NCBI GenBank assembly: GCA_963705545.1
Contig: CAVPJX010000002.1
Span: 372,001 to 436,000, forward strand
Length of the DNA stretch: 64,000 nt
Reading direction: 5' to 3'
Source of the DNA: DATBLY01 sp963705545
GTDB taxonomy: Bacteria; Actinomycetota; UBA4738; HRBIN12
Position 1 is the first letter of the stretch; each line of letters begins with the position of its first letter. Under the pieces are notes generated by a model that did no database searches, had not been told where the DNA came from, and saw only the letters and a program-made list of their open reading frames with translations. Positions 25,792 through 35,284 of this stretch are shown here, piece by piece. Made by a program: the position numbers and the translations under genes.

Positions 25792-27244
25792 ATGGCCGGC
25801 TGGGAGACCGTGATCGGGCTCGAATGCCACGTCGAGCTCTCCACCCGCACGAAGATGTTCTGCGGCTGCCGCAACACCTTCGGAGCCGAGCCGAACACGA
25901 ACGTCTGCCCGGTGTGCCTGGGCCACCCGGGGTCGCTTCCGGTGCCGAACGCGGCGGCGATCGAGTCGATCGTGAAGATCGGCTTGGCGCTCGGCTCGTC
26001 GGTCGCGCCGAGCTCGCTGTTCCACCGGAAGAACTACTTCTACCCGGACATGCCGAAGAACTACCAGATCAGCCAGTACGACCTTCCGATCTGCGTGGGC
26101 GGCCATCTCGACGTCGAGCTGCCCGGCGGGGAGAACGCGCGTGGGGATCACGCGGGTCCATATGGAGGAGGACACGGGCAAGACGACCCACGGCAGCGCG
26201 AGCGGGCGCATCCACGACGCCGATTCGGCGCTCGTCGACTACAACCGGGCCGGCGTCCCGCTCGTCGAGTGTGTCTCGGAGCCCGACATGCGCTCGCCCG
26301 ACGAGGCGGCCGCGTACCTCCGTGAGCTCCGCGTGACGCTCGAGGCGCTCGACGTGAGCGACGTCCGGATGGAGGAGGGATCGCTCCGCTGCGACGCGAA
26401 CATCAGCGTCCGTGAGGCCGGATCGGAGACGCTCGGCACGAAGGTCGAGATCAAGAACATGAACTCGGTCCGGTCGCTCGAGCGCGCGCTGCGGTTCGAG
26501 GCCGAACGGCAGATCGCCGCCCTGGAGGCCGGTCAGCCGCTCGTGCAGGAGACGCGCCACTGGGACGAGGACTCCGGCACCACGAAGTCGATGCGCTCGA
26601 AGGAAGAGGCGTTCGACTATCGCTACTTCCCGGAGCCGGACATCCCGCCGCTCGCCCCCGAGGCGTCGTGGGTCGAGGAGATCCGTGCGGGCCTCCCGGA
26701 GCTCCCGCGGGCGCGGCGGGACCGCTACGTACGCGACCTCGGGCTGAAGCCCGAGGTCGCGAGGGTCCTGGTAGGCGACCCCGGGGCGGTCGCCCTGTTC
26801 GAGGGCACGATCGCGCTCGACGCGCCCGCCGGGCCCACCGCGAACTGGATCACGCAGGACCTGGCCGGACTCGCGAACAAGGCCGGTGTCTCGATCGCGG
26901 AGAGCCCCGTGACGGCCGAACACCTCGCGGACCTGGTCCGGCTGGTCGAGACCGACGAGATCTCGGGCGCCGGGGCCAAGCAGGCGCTGGAGGAGGCGGT
27001 CGCGACCGGGGACGGGATCGACGCGATCGTCGAGCGGCGCGGGCTGCGCCAGGTTTCGGACGCCGGGGCGCTCGGGGCGATCGTCGACGAGGTCCTCATC
27101 GAGCACGCCGACGTCGCCGAGCAGTTCCGGGCCGGGAAGGACAGCGTGATCGGCTTCCTGGTCGGGCAGGTCATGAAGCGCTCCGGCGGATCGGCGAACC
27201 CGAAGCTCGCGCAGGAGCTCCTGCGCGAGCGTCTGCAGGGGTAG
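25792..27244 (+). CDS. gatB: Asp/Glu-tRNA amidotransferase subunit B, one frameshift near 26133
   Basis: The GatB sequence is complete only across a +1 shift. Frame 1 from ATG 25792 gives the start WETVIGLECHVEL, the zinc-type CGC/CPVCLGHPG motifs, FHRKNYFYPDMPKNYQISQYD and PICVGG. At about 26128-26140 the frame must change so that VGITRVHMEEDTGK continues. The rest (DYNRAGVPLVE, SLRCDANISVR, EIKNMNS, then the YqeY-like C-terminal helical domain) is intact to 27244. The shift lies in a GCGCG run. As GatB is needed for Gln- and Asn-tRNA in such bacteria, a one-base assembly error is far likelier than a dead gene. The corrected length of about 484 residues is normal. Confidence 0.9.
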
Positions 27245-27260
27245 TCCCGGGGCGACGCGG

Positions 27261-28568
27261 GTGCGCGTCAGCTCGACCCCGCCGAAGCGCTACCCGTGGT
27301 GGCAGCTCGTGCTGCTGGGGATCGCGGGCGCCGCGGAGTCGATCGTGTGGCCGCTCCGCCGGATGTGGCGGTCGGATCAGCCGCTCGACCGCTACGGCCT
27401 GTGTCACTTCTCGAGCGTCGCTGGCGACGCGCTGCTCGCGATCTCGCTCGCCGACTCGGTGTTCTTCTCCCTGCCGGTGGGGGAGGCGCAGCCGAAGGTC
27501 GCCCTCTACCTGGTGCTGACGATGCTTCCCCTCGCGCTCGCCGGGCCACTGCTGGTGCCGCTCCTCGATCGGGCGGGTCCCCGGCGCGCGATCTCGTTCG
27601 CGGCAGCGGCCGGCCGGGCCGCCGTGGCGATCTACGCCGCTCCGCGTGTCGGGACGCTGGTGCTGTTCCCGACGGCGCTCCTGCTGCTCGTCCTGTCGAA
27701 GATCCACACGATCACGAAGAACGGCCTGACGATCGCCTACGCGGCGCCGACCGACGGCCTGATGCGGGCGAACGCGCGCCTCGGGCGGATCGCCGTGGCC
27801 GGCGCGATCTCGGCCGCCCCGTTCGGGTACCTGTTCCTCAAGGTCTGGGGAGCGGCCGGCCCGATCTACCTGGCTGCCGTCGCCTATGCGACGTCGGCGC
27901 TGTTGAACCTCCGACTGCCGCACCCTGGGGTCCCGGCGACCGCCCGCCCGCCCGCCGGACCCCGGGGTCGGATCCCGGCGCTCACGGGACCGGCGATCGG
28001 TGCGGTCGGGATGCGGGCCGCCAGCGGGTTCCTGCTGTTCCTGCTGGCCTTCGCGCTGCGTCGCAGCGGCGAACCGCTGTGGTGGTTCGGGGTCCTGGCG
28101 GCGGCGAGCCTGATCGGGGGCCTCGTCGCCGACCTCGTCGCGCCCCGCCTGCCGACCGAGACGCGTGAGGAGGGCGTGGTGATCGCGTGCGTCTCCGCCG
28201 CGGCGATCGGCGCCCTGCTCGCCTTCGAGGTGTTCGGCCTGCCGCTGCTGACCGTGTACGCGTTCGTCGCGGGGGGGACCACCGAGCTCGGGCGACTCGC
28301 GTTCCAGAGCCTGATGCAGCGCCATGCGCCCGAGGGCGCCCAAGGCCGCGTCTTCGTGCGGTACGAGGTCGTGTTCCAGCTGGCGTGGGTGGTCGGGGCG
28401 TTCCTACCGGCGCTGCTCCCGATCACGTTCCGGACCGGGATCCTGGTGCTCGCCGCCTTCTACCTCACGCTCGCGTTGGTCTACGTGCTGCGGGCCCGCA
28501 GGCGCGCGATCCGGCGGGCGCGCGGTCAGCCGCCCACCGACGGCGGTCTGCCGCCGATGCCTCGGTAA
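27261..28568 (+). CDS. MFS-type transporter
   Basis: 435 residues with about eleven or twelve hydrophobic segments, a central cytosolic linker rich in Pro and Arg (about residues 215-240) and a basic C-terminal tail. Features such as PLLVPLLDRAGPRRAISF after the fourth helix match the major facilitator plan. An early segment (PPKRYPWWQLVLLGIAGAAESIVWPLRR) precedes the first canonical helix. I cannot name a substrate. GTG 27261 lies 17 bp after gatB, so the gene may ride on the gatB transcript. The next gene has its own leader. Confidence 0.72.
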   Translation: MRVSSTPPKRYPWWQLVLLGIAGAAESIVWPLRRMWRSDQPLDRYGLCHFSSVAGDALLAISLADSVFFSLPVGEAQPKVALYLVLTMLPLALAGPLLVPLLDRAGPRRAISFAAAAGRAAVAIYAAPRVGTLVLFPTALLLLVLSKIHTITKNGLTIAYAAPTDGLMRANARLGRIAVAGAISAAPFGYLFLKVWGAAGPIYLAAVAYATSALLNLRLPHPGVPATARPPAGPRGRIPALTGPAIGAVGMRAASGFLLFLLAFALRRSGEPLWWFGVLAAASLIGGLVADLVAPRLPTETREEGVVIACVSAAAIGALLAFEVFGLPLLTVYAFVAGGTTELGRLAFQSLMQRHAPEGAQGRVFVRYEVVFQLAWVVGAFLPALLPITFRTGILVLAAFYLTLALVYVLRARRRAIRRARGQPPTDGGLPPMPR

Positions 28569-28598
28569 GCTCCGATCGAGCGAGCACGAGGAGGCGGC

Positions 28599-28910
28599 AT
28601 GGCGTTCGTGACGGCGGGTCGCGCCGAGGAGGTTCCCGAGGGCGAGGTTGCCCCGTTCGACGTCGACGGGATCGAGATCGCGATCGCCCGGGTGGACGGG
28701 ACGCTGTACGCCGTGAGCGACGTCTGCAGTCATCGCCGCTGCAACCTGGCGAACGGAGGCGAGCTCGAGGGTGCGACGATCGCCTGCGAGTGCCACGGCA
28801 GCGTGTTCGACCTGGCGACGGGCGCGCCGCTGAACCCGCCCGCGACCGAGCCGATCGCGACGTATGCGGTCCGTGAGGCGGACGGCGAGCTCCAGGTCGA
28901 GGTCGGGTGA
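28599..28910 (+). CDS. Rieske-type [2Fe-2S] ferredoxin
   Basis: 103 residues. The Rieske cluster ligands are C43-x-H45 (CSH) and C63-x2-H66 (CECH), 17 residues apart, followed by GSVFD; this is the soluble ferredoxin type found with ring-hydroxylating dioxygenases. ATG 28599 has a Shine-Dalgarno GAGGAGG 4 nt upstream. It overlaps the reductase gene by 4 bp, so the electron-transfer pair is co-produced. The terminal oxygenase they serve is not in this window. Confidence 0.92.
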   Translation: MAFVTAGRAEEVPEGEVAPFDVDGIEIAIARVDGTLYAVSDVCSHRRCNLANGGELEGATIACECHGSVFDLATGAPLNPPATEPIATYAVREADGELQVEVG

Positions 28911-30151
28911 CGGCCGAGGCGCCGATCGTCGTCGTCGGCGCGAGCCTCGCCGGCGCGACCGCGGTCGGGTCGCTGCGGGACGCCGGGCACGAAGGACCGG
29001 TCGTCCTGTTCGGCTCGGAGCCGGACCCGCCGTACGAGCGCCCCCCGCTCTCGAAGGAGTACCTGCGTGGCGACGCGTCGTTCGAGGACGCGCTCGTCCG
29101 CCCGGCATCCTGGTACGCGGACCGGGGCGTCGATGCCCGCTGGGGGACCCGGGCGGTGCAGCTCGACCTCGGGGATCGCGCGGTGATCCTGACCGGCGGC
29201 GAGCGCGTCCGGTTCTCGCGCCTCGTCGTCGCGACCGGGAGCCGGAACCGGCGGATCGACGCGCCGGGCGCCGACCTGCCGGGCGTGTTCGACCTGCGCC
29301 GGGTGGGGGACGCGGACCGGATCCGCGAGGCAGCGTCCGGCGGGGCCCGCGCGGTCTGCGTGGGCATGGGGTTCATCGGAGCCGAGGTGGCCGCGTCGCT
29401 GCGCACGATGGGCTGCGAGGTCACGGTCGTCGAGGTGTTCGAGACGGCGCTGTACCGGGTCCTGGGCGCGCGGATCGGGCGGGCCGTCGAGGCGATCCAT
29501 CGCGAGCGCGGCGTGACGATGCGGTTCCACGACACGGTCGCGAGCTTCGAGGGCGACGGGCGACTCGAGCGCGTGCTCACGAGCGGCGGAGCGACGATCG
29601 AGGCGGATCTGGCGGTCGTCGGCGTGGGGACCGAGCCCGCGGTCGAGCTCCTGGCCGGGACGGGGCTCGATCAGGGCGGAGGCGTCCCGGTCGGGCCGAC
29701 CCTGGAGACCGAGATCCCGGGGGTCTTCGCGATCGGCGACGTCGCGCGCCACGAGCACCCGGTCTTCGGACCGATCCGCGTAGAGCACTACGACAACGCG
29801 ATCAAGATGGGCGAGCACGTCGCGCGCGCCCTCGTGGGCGAGCCCGCCGTCTTCGACGATCCGCATTGGTTCTGGTCGGATCAGTACGACACGCAGATCC
29901 AGATGGGTGGGTTCGCGCCGACGTGGGACCGGATGGTGGTGCGCGGCTCGATCGAGGACCGGTCGTTCTGCGCTTTCCTGCTCGACGAGGGTGGCGTGCT
30001 GCGCGGGTCGGTCTCCCTGGACCATCTGCGGGACGTCCGTCGGTCGCTCGAGCTGATCCGGCGGGAGGTCCGCCCCGACCCATCCGCGCTCGAGGATCCC
30101 GGCGTCGATCTCCGCACGTTGGTCCCCGGCACCGCCACGGATGCGGGATGA
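28907..30151 (+). CDS. FAD-dependent ferredoxin reductase (dioxygenase/P450 reductase type)
   Basis: 414 residues with two Rossmann folds. FAD binding is IVVVGASLAGATAVGSLRDAG (residues 5-25), RPPLSKEYLRG is the family signature of ferredoxin reductases such as BphA4, the NADH fold begins VCVGMGFIGAEVAASLR (about 148-164), and GVFAIGDVARH (about 267-277) closes the FAD site. The C-terminal domain is the usual reductase dimer domain. It moves electrons from NADH to the adjacent Rieske protein. Confidence 0.9.
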   Translation: MTAEAPIVVVGASLAGATAVGSLRDAGHEGPVVLFGSEPDPPYERPPLSKEYLRGDASFEDALVRPASWYADRGVDARWGTRAVQLDLGDRAVILTGGERVRFSRLVVATGSRNRRIDAPGADLPGVFDLRRVGDADRIREAASGGARAVCVGMGFIGAEVAASLRTMGCEVTVVEVFETALYRVLGARIGRAVEAIHRERGVTMRFHDTVASFEGDGRLERVLTSGGATIEADLAVVGVGTEPAVELLAGTGLDQGGGVPVGPTLETEIPGVFAIGDVARHEHPVFGPIRVEHYDNAIKMGEHVARALVGEPAVFDDPHWFWSDQYDTQIQMGGFAPTWDRMVVRGSIEDRSFCAFLLDEGGVLRGSVSLDHLRDVRRSLELIRREVRPDPSALEDPGVDLRTLVPGTATDAG

Positions 30152-30152
30152 T
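30147..30152 (+). promoter_or_regulatory. Putative -10 box (GATGAT), leaderless
   Basis: GATGAT ends 6 nt before GTG 30159. The same 13-base string TGATGGGTCCGTG also precedes and includes the YqgE start at 42396, so two unrelated genes share the same -10 to start layout. Confidence 0.3.
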
Positions 30153-30158
30153 GGGTCC

Positions 30159-30383
30159 GTGCACCTGAGCCCGGTGATCGGCCACCCCACCTGCGACCTC
30201 GAACGGCAGCGGCGCGTGCTCGAGGCGCGGCGCGACGCGGCCGCGCTGCAGGTCGCCCGCCGCTCGGGACGCCGGACGCTCCTGGACATCCTCCTCCGAC
30301 GTCCCGCGCGGGCTGCCCGGGAGCTCGACGCGTCGGCCCTGGCGATGCCGGCCGAAGACGTGTGGCACTCGCTGCGCTTCTGA
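30159..30383 (+). CDS. Hypothetical small basic protein, 74 aa
   Basis: A short frame from GTG 30159. It is Arg-rich and helical in the middle (ERQRRVLEARRDAAALQVARRSGRRTLLDILLRR) and ends VWHSLRF. It begins just after the reductase stop. An in-frame ATG at 30141 would overlap that gene; the -10-like box favours the GTG. It is convergent with the ABC operon 56 bp away. No known family; it may be a small DNA- or membrane-associated peptide. Confidence 0.45.
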   Translation: MHLSPVIGHPTCDLERQRRVLEARRDAAALQVARRSGRRTLLDILLRRPARAARELDASALAMPAEDVWHSLRF

Positions 30384-30438
30384 CGACTTGGGTCTGGTGC
30401 ACGGCGCTGGCCGCGGCCGGCCCGGCGTCCGAGACGGA

Positions 30439-31158
30439 CTAGTCGGTCGTCAGGTGCCCGGCCATCTCATCGGGGGTGCCCTCCGCCTGGACGGTGCCGT
30501 CATGGAAGAGCACCACGCGGTTCGCGTAGCGCAGGGCCTCCGGGTTGTGGGTGGCCGCGAGGACCGCTCCGCCGCGACGGATCACGTCCCACAGCGCGTC
30601 GAGGATCAGATCGGCGTTCTCGGTGTCCACCTCGGCGATCGGCTCGTCCGCCAGGACCACGGTCGGTTCGCCGATCAGGGCGCGCGCCACGGCGACCCGC
30701 TGCTGTTGACCCGCCGAGAGCTCGAACGTGCGGTTGTCCGCGCGGTCGGCCAGCCCCAGGCGTTCGATCCACGCCAGCGCGCGCTCGCGCGCCTCGGCGA
30801 GGGGGACGCCGGCGATCCGGAGCGGCAGCTCGACGTTCTCGACGGCCGAGAGCGTCGGCAGCAGCCCGAAGCTCTGGAACACGACGCCCATCTCGGTGCG
30901 CCGGAGCGTCCGGCGCTCGTCGTCGGAGAGCGTGCCGATCGGTCGCCCGGACCACATGACCTCACCCTGATCGGGGCGATCGAGACCGGTCATCACGCCG
31001 ATGAAGGTCGTCTTGCCGGATCCAGAGGGGCCCATCAGCGCGACGAAGTCTTTCTCGTGGAGCGCGAGGGACGCCCCTCGGACGGCGAGCACCCCGCCGG
31101 CGCTGGCGTAGCGTCGGACGATGCCGGTGCCGACGAGGAGCTCGCGTCGCTCAGGCAT
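30439..31158 (-). CDS. ABC transporter ATP-binding protein (MacB/LolD type), second ATPase
   Basis: A 239-residue ATPase. Walker A is GPSGSGKTT (about residues 43-51), the Q-loop is VVFQSFGLLP, Walker B is VVLADEPIAEVD and the H-loop is AATHNPEA. The signature is ELSAGQQQRVAVARAL, so LSAGQ replaces LSGGQ, and the D-loop is IAEVD; the site may be partly degenerate. This is the last gene of a leftward three-gene operon with another ATPase (8-bp overlap) and a giant permease, suggesting a heterodimeric ATPase pair. Confidence 0.88.
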   Translation of the reverse strand: MPERRELLVGTGIVRRYASAGGVLAVRGASLALHEKDFVALMGPSGSGKTTFIGVMTGLDRPDQGEVMWSGRPIGTLSDDERRTLRRTEMGVVFQSFGLLPTLSAVENVELPLRIAGVPLAEARERALAWIERLGLADRADNRTFELSAGQQQRVAVARALIGEPTVVLADEPIAEVDTENADLILDALWDVIRRGGAVLAATHNPEALRYANRVVLFHDGTVQAEGTPDEMAGHLTTD

Positions 31159-32017
31159 GGCCGGTCTCGCTCCGGCGCCGGAGGCGCACCTCGTCGGCGC
31201 CGATCTCGGCCTCCAGCTCGCTCCCGCCGAGCATCGCCACCGCCTCGTCCGGCAGACGCACCCGGCCGTCCTCGCCGACCGGCGCGACGGCGGTCCCCTC
31301 GTGGAGGATCCGCCCGTCGCGGACCCGGATCCGCCGGTCGGCGCGGCGGGCCGAGGCGAGGTCGTGGGTCACCATCACGATCGTGACGCCGAACTCCCGG
31401 TTCACCGCGCGGAACGCGTCCATCACGGCCTCCGCGGAGACCGAGTCCAGCTCGGCGGTCGGCTCGTCCGCCAGCAGGAGCGCGGGGGTGTTCGACAGGG
31501 CGACGGCGATCGCGGCGCGCTGCTGTTCCCCGCCGGAAAGCTGCCCGACCGTATGGCGCGCGCGCGCTGCGAGCCCGACGAGGCGCAGGAGCTCGTCCGC
31601 GCTCCGGCGACGCTCGGTCGCGACGCCACCATGCAGCGCCGCCGGCAACCGCACGTTCTCGCGGACCGAGAGGTAGGGCACCAGGTTGCGGGCCGTCCCC
31701 TGCCAGACGAACCCGACGCGCTCGGCCCGGTAGCGGGTGAGCGCGTCGTCGGAGAGCAGCCCCAGGTCGCGCCCGTCGACCTCGACCGAGCCCGCCGACG
31801 CTCGGTCGAGCCCACCGAGCAGGTTCAGGATCGTGGACTTGCCGGCGCCGCTCGGACCGACGACGGCCAGGAACTCGCCGCGGACGACGTCGAGATCCAC
31901 GCCGCCCAGGGCGACGACGCCGGTGTCGCCGATCCGGTAGACCTTGTAGACGTGCCGAAGCCGCGCCAGCAGGTCGCGCATCTCGGGCGCGAAGAACTCG
32001 GCGCTGACCATGCTCAT
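31151..32017 (-). CDS. ABC transporter ATP-binding protein (MacB/LolD type), first ATPase
   Basis: 288 residues with intact motifs: Walker A GPSGAGKST (about residues 54-62), VGFVWQGTARNLVPYLSV at the Q-loop, QLSGGEQQRAAIAVAL, LLADEPTAELDS and MVTHDLASARR. About 60 extra C-terminal residues (RRIRVRDGRILHEG then an acidic segment to EVRLRRRSETGHA) follow the core and may couple to the partner ATPase. It begins 22 bp after the permease stop and overlaps the next ATPase gene. MacB/LolD-type systems work by mechanotransmission rather than by classical substrate translocation. Confidence 0.9.
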   Translation of the reverse strand: MSMVSAEFFAPEMRDLLARLRHVYKVYRIGDTGVVALGGVDLDVVRGEFLAVVGPSGAGKSTILNLLGGLDRASAGSVEVDGRDLGLLSDDALTRYRAERVGFVWQGTARNLVPYLSVRENVRLPAALHGGVATERRRSADELLRLVGLAARARHTVGQLSGGEQQRAAIAVALSNTPALLLADEPTAELDSVSAEAVMDAFRAVNREFGVTIVMVTHDLASARRADRRIRVRDGRILHEGTAVAPVGEDGRVRLPDEAVAMLGGSELEAEIGADEVRLRRRSETGHA

Positions 32018-32039
32018 CGGCGCGTCCTCCCCCTCGCCA

Positions 32040-35000
32040 TCATTCCGCCTCCCCCCGCAGGACGCCCGTCACCGAGGAACGCATCAGGGCGCGGATCGAC
32101 AGACCGAGTCCGATCCCGGTCGCGATCACGATCGCGGCGAGCGCCATGAGCATCGACGTCCAGTCGAGCACCAGCACGGGCGGCGGGTACGAGACCCCCA
32201 GGCTGGTCCCGACGTACGGCATCACGAGGCGCAGCAACAGGTACCCGAGGCCGAAGCCCGCCACGATCGCGAACCCGAGCAGGACGACCTGCTCGAGGAC
32301 CAACGCTCGGCGGATCTGGCGGCGCTCCGCGCCCATCGCGCGCAACGCTGCGAACTCGTAATCGCGCCGGCGCTGGGCGAAGTACAGCCCGGCCGAGACG
32401 CCGATCACCACCAGCCCGAGGCCGCCGACCGCCGCCGTGTGGTTCATGCCCACCGCGAGGCTCTGCGGTAACTGCGCCAGGATCGCCTCGATCGGGGCCG
32501 CTCGGGCCGTGGTGCCCGTGAGGAACCCGTGCTCCTGGAGGGGCGGGCGCGGGTCCGCCGATCCCATCGCCCAGACCTCGTTCAACGTCAAGCCGGCCTC
32601 CGGGATCGCGAACACCCGTTCCAGCAGGGCGGGTGCCGAGACGACGACGAACGGCGCGTTCGGCACGTTGCTCGGGAACTGGCTCGCGACCGCCACCGGA
32701 TCGAGCTCTAGGTGGAGACCGCCGAGGGTGACCGGGAAGGGGCCCTGCTCGGCCGCGGACACGCCGGTCGATACGAGCGACGGGAGGGGCGGCGCGGCGG
32801 GCGAGATGCCGCCGACCACGTTCCCGGCGCCCGGGTGGAAGTCGTAGCGGAAGCCCGCGCCGGCGGGCTCGAGCGTGCCGTCGCTCCCGCGCCACGTGAT
32901 CGGCTCCCAGGTCTCGAGCGGGAGCGGGGACCCGTCGACGTCGGCGGCCAGGAAGGTCACCGACAGGTCGAACGGCAGGTCGAGGGTCGTCTCCGCGTAC
33001 AGGGTGATCGACAGGAGCCGTTCCGCGCCGTCGAGCGGGAGGTCGTAGGTCGCCGTTCCCTCGGCGAGTGGCAGCGGCTCGGGGGTGCCGACCGTGCCAT
33101 CGGAGCGCCGCGCGGTCGCGGAGAGCGTCAGCGACGATTCGGCCCGCGATGCCGTCACCTCCAGGTGGAGCGTCGACACCCCCGGTGGGAGCGCGTAGCC
33201 GATCGGCTCGGTCGCCAAGTAGGCGAGGATCGTGGACAGCGGCGTGGCGGAGAAGTCGTCCCGCCACCATCCACCGTCGGCGTAGGTCGCAGGGTCGATC
33301 GCGTAGGCTGTCGGCGGGAGCGAGAAGGACCCGGCCTCGAGCGAAGGCTCCGCGCGCACGACCGGCGTCGTGCCGGGTGGCATGTCCTCGATCGCTCCCA
33401 GCACGTCGGCCGGGGGCGTCACGTTCACGCGCCAATCCGCGCCGATCTGGTTGTGGGCGGAGTCCTCGTGGTTCTGCAACACGATCGCGCGGTACGAGGT
33501 GGAGACGACGAGCAGCCCCATCGACAGCAGCAGCAGCAGCGCGGCTGCGAAACCGGTTCCCGGCGCCCGTCCGAGCCGGCGACCCGCGAGGTACAGCGGG
33601 ACGCGCCGCGTCCGGCCGATCCGCCGGTCCGACCGCCGGAACAGGAACAGCAAGAGGCGCAGCGCCAGGAACGATGCGGCGAAGAGCAGCAACGTGGGCG
33701 CCAGCAGCACGAGCGGGTCGATGGTCCCCGAGCCTGGCTTCGGTTTCGTGCCCCCGCGGAGCTGGATGAACGCGAAGATCCCGACCGGCAGGACGATCAG
33801 CTCGATCGGGAGCCGGGCGAGGAGCGGCCGGTCCTCCCGCGACGTCGCCCGCCGTTCCTCCAGCACGGTCCGCGACACGAGCGGCACCGAGAGCAGCACC
33901 AGGATCAGGGCGCCGATCGTCGCGGCGACCAGGCCGAGGACCTCCGCGGGGCCCGACAGGTGGACGGGGAACAGCACGCCGGAGAGCCGGCCGCCGTTCG
34001 AGTGCCCGGCGAGCTTCGCGAGGCCGACGCCGATCAGGAGCCCGAGAGGGTACGCGACGAGCGCGGCGATGCCGGCCTGGAAGGTCTGGGCCAGGAGCAG
34101 CTTCCGGCTCGAGAACCCGCGGCTATGCAACACGGACAGTTCGAACGCCTGGCGCGTGAGCGTCAGCGCGCCGACGCCGGCGAGCACGGCCAGGGTCACC
34201 GCGCCGATCTGGAAGACGACCAGCAGGATCGGTACCCGGAGGTTCTGCACGCGCTGCTCGACGACCACCATCAGCGTCCCGAGCCCACTCGCGACCTGGA
34301 GCTGACCGAGGCCCGGCTCGCTCCGCAGTCGGTCCTCGATCCGGCGCAGCTGCCCGGGGATCGTCCGGACCTCGTCGAGCGGGACGCCGGCGAGGTCGAG
34401 GTAGACGTCCCAGGCGTACTCCGTCGTGAGCCCGAGCGCCGACGCGGCGTCGAGCGCGGTGTCCCGAGAGACGAGGACCGGCGGGGGCTGCGTGGAGTCG
34501 GGCGGCGGGAACGGGCTGCGGCCGTCGAACCAGAAGTCGTCGCGCGGCGGGTCCTCGAAGCGAGCCGATACCTCGAGCGTGATCGCGTCGTCCGCCGGGC
34601 CGACGATCGCGATCGGATCGCCGATGTCGGTCCCCGGCGCCGCGCCGTGCGGGAGTGCGATCTGACCGGGTCCAGGTGGACTTCCGCGGAAGTCGAGGTG
34701 GTCCTCGGCTCCCGCGCGGAAGATCAGCGGGATGGACGGGCCCTCCTCGCCGCCCAGCCGGACCGTGGAGACCCCCTGATCGACGATCGACGCGACCGGG
34801 AGCGCGGAGGTCGCTTCGGCGATCGCGGCGTCGGCGGAGATCCAGTCGAACCCCGGAGGCCCGTAGACCTGGATCCGCGCGTTCGTGACCGTGACGTTCT
34901 CGTCGCGGAGCGCCGAGGAGAGGATCGCCTCGCGGGCCGCGTCGGCGTAGATCGGACCGGCGACGAGAACCCCGATACTGAACGCGAGCGTGACGACGAC

Positions 35001-35060
35001 GGCGAGGCCCAGCAGGCGCTGGGCGGCGAAACGCTTGAGCAGGAACCGAAGGGTCGCCAT
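32040..35060 (-). CDS. FtsX/MacB-like ABC transporter permease, double domain
   Basis: A 1006-residue permease. One N-terminal membrane helix (LLGLAVVVTLAFSIGVLVAG) is followed by a large outside domain (about residues 45-255). Next come three helices typical of an FtsX domain, then more helices, a second outside domain (about 505-830) and a final FtsX trio starting near GLGLVVIGVSAGLYFAQRRRDYEFAALRAMGAERRQIRRA, here spanning about 880-920. Two FtsX domains in one chain would form the whole permease with the two ATPases encoded downstream. The substrate is unknown; the large outer domains suggest extracytoplasmic lipids, lipoproteins or peptides. Start ATG 35060, first gene of the operon. Confidence 0.88.
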   Translation of the reverse strand: MATLRFLLKRFAAQRLLGLAVVVTLAFSIGVLVAGPIYADAAREAILSSALRDENVTVTNARIQVYGPPGFDWISADAAIAEATSALPVASIVDQGVSTVRLGGEEGPSIPLIFRAGAEDHLDFRGSPPGPGQIALPHGAAPGTDIGDPIAIVGPADDAITLEVSARFEDPPRDDFWFDGRSPFPPPDSTQPPPVLVSRDTALDAASALGLTTEYAWDVYLDLAGVPLDEVRTIPGQLRRIEDRLRSEPGLGQLQVASGLGTLMVVVEQRVQNLRVPILLVVFQIGAVTLAVLAGVGALTLTRQAFELSVLHSRGFSSRKLLLAQTFQAGIAALVAYPLGLLIGVGLAKLAGHSNGGRLSGVLFPVHLSGPAEVLGLVAATIGALILVLLSVPLVSRTVLEERRATSREDRPLLARLPIELIVLPVGIFAFIQLRGGTKPKPGSGTIDPLVLLAPTLLLFAASFLALRLLLFLFRRSDRRIGRTRRVPLYLAGRRLGRAPGTGFAAALLLLLSMGLLVVSTSYRAIVLQNHEDSAHNQIGADWRVNVTPPADVLGAIEDMPPGTTPVVRAEPSLEAGSFSLPPTAYAIDPATYADGGWWRDDFSATPLSTILAYLATEPIGYALPPGVSTLHLEVTASRAESSLTLSATARRSDGTVGTPEPLPLAEGTATYDLPLDGAERLLSITLYAETTLDLPFDLSVTFLAADVDGSPLPLETWEPITWRGSDGTLEPAGAGFRYDFHPGAGNVVGGISPAAPPLPSLVSTGVSAAEQGPFPVTLGGLHLELDPVAVASQFPSNVPNAPFVVVSAPALLERVFAIPEAGLTLNEVWAMGSADPRPPLQEHGFLTGTTARAAPIEAILAQLPQSLAVGMNHTAAVGGLGLVVIGVSAGLYFAQRRRDYEFAALRAMGAERRQIRRALVLEQVVLLGFAIVAGFGLGYLLLRLVMPYVGTSLGVSYPPPVLVLDWTSMLMALAAIVIATGIGLGLSIRALMRSSVTGVLRGEAE

Positions 35061-35218
35061 CCGCGAGGAGGCCGCCCTCTTCGCGACCCGCCCGATGATA
35101 CGGAGCGGCGGGTGACCGGCGGCGAGCCGACTTGCGGAATCGTGCCCTCCGCCGCACCGCGGCGCCGGACGACGCCGACGTGCCAGCGGGTCGTCCTGGT
35201 CCGCCCGGGGTGGCCTGT

Positions 35219-35260
35219 TACGCTGGCCGTTCGAGCCGCAGGGCCGGCTCCGCGCCGGCC
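35219..35260 (+). promoter_or_regulatory. Putative promoter box and leader hairpin of the serine operon
   Basis: TACGCT (35219-35224) is a likely -10. The RNA leader of about 55 nt includes a 7-bp GC hairpin (35242-35248 with 35254-35260, loop TCCGC) upstream of the Shine-Dalgarno GAGGAGC at 35271. The rest of 35061-35218 shows nothing recognisable. Confidence 0.35.
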
Positions 35261-35284
35261 GACGACCGACGAGGAGCGTGCGCA

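Noticed and set aside
25792..27244. Programmed frameshifting in gatB
   Set aside because: No slippery heptamer, pseudoknot or termination signal is evident, and many other genes in the window show similar one-base shifts.
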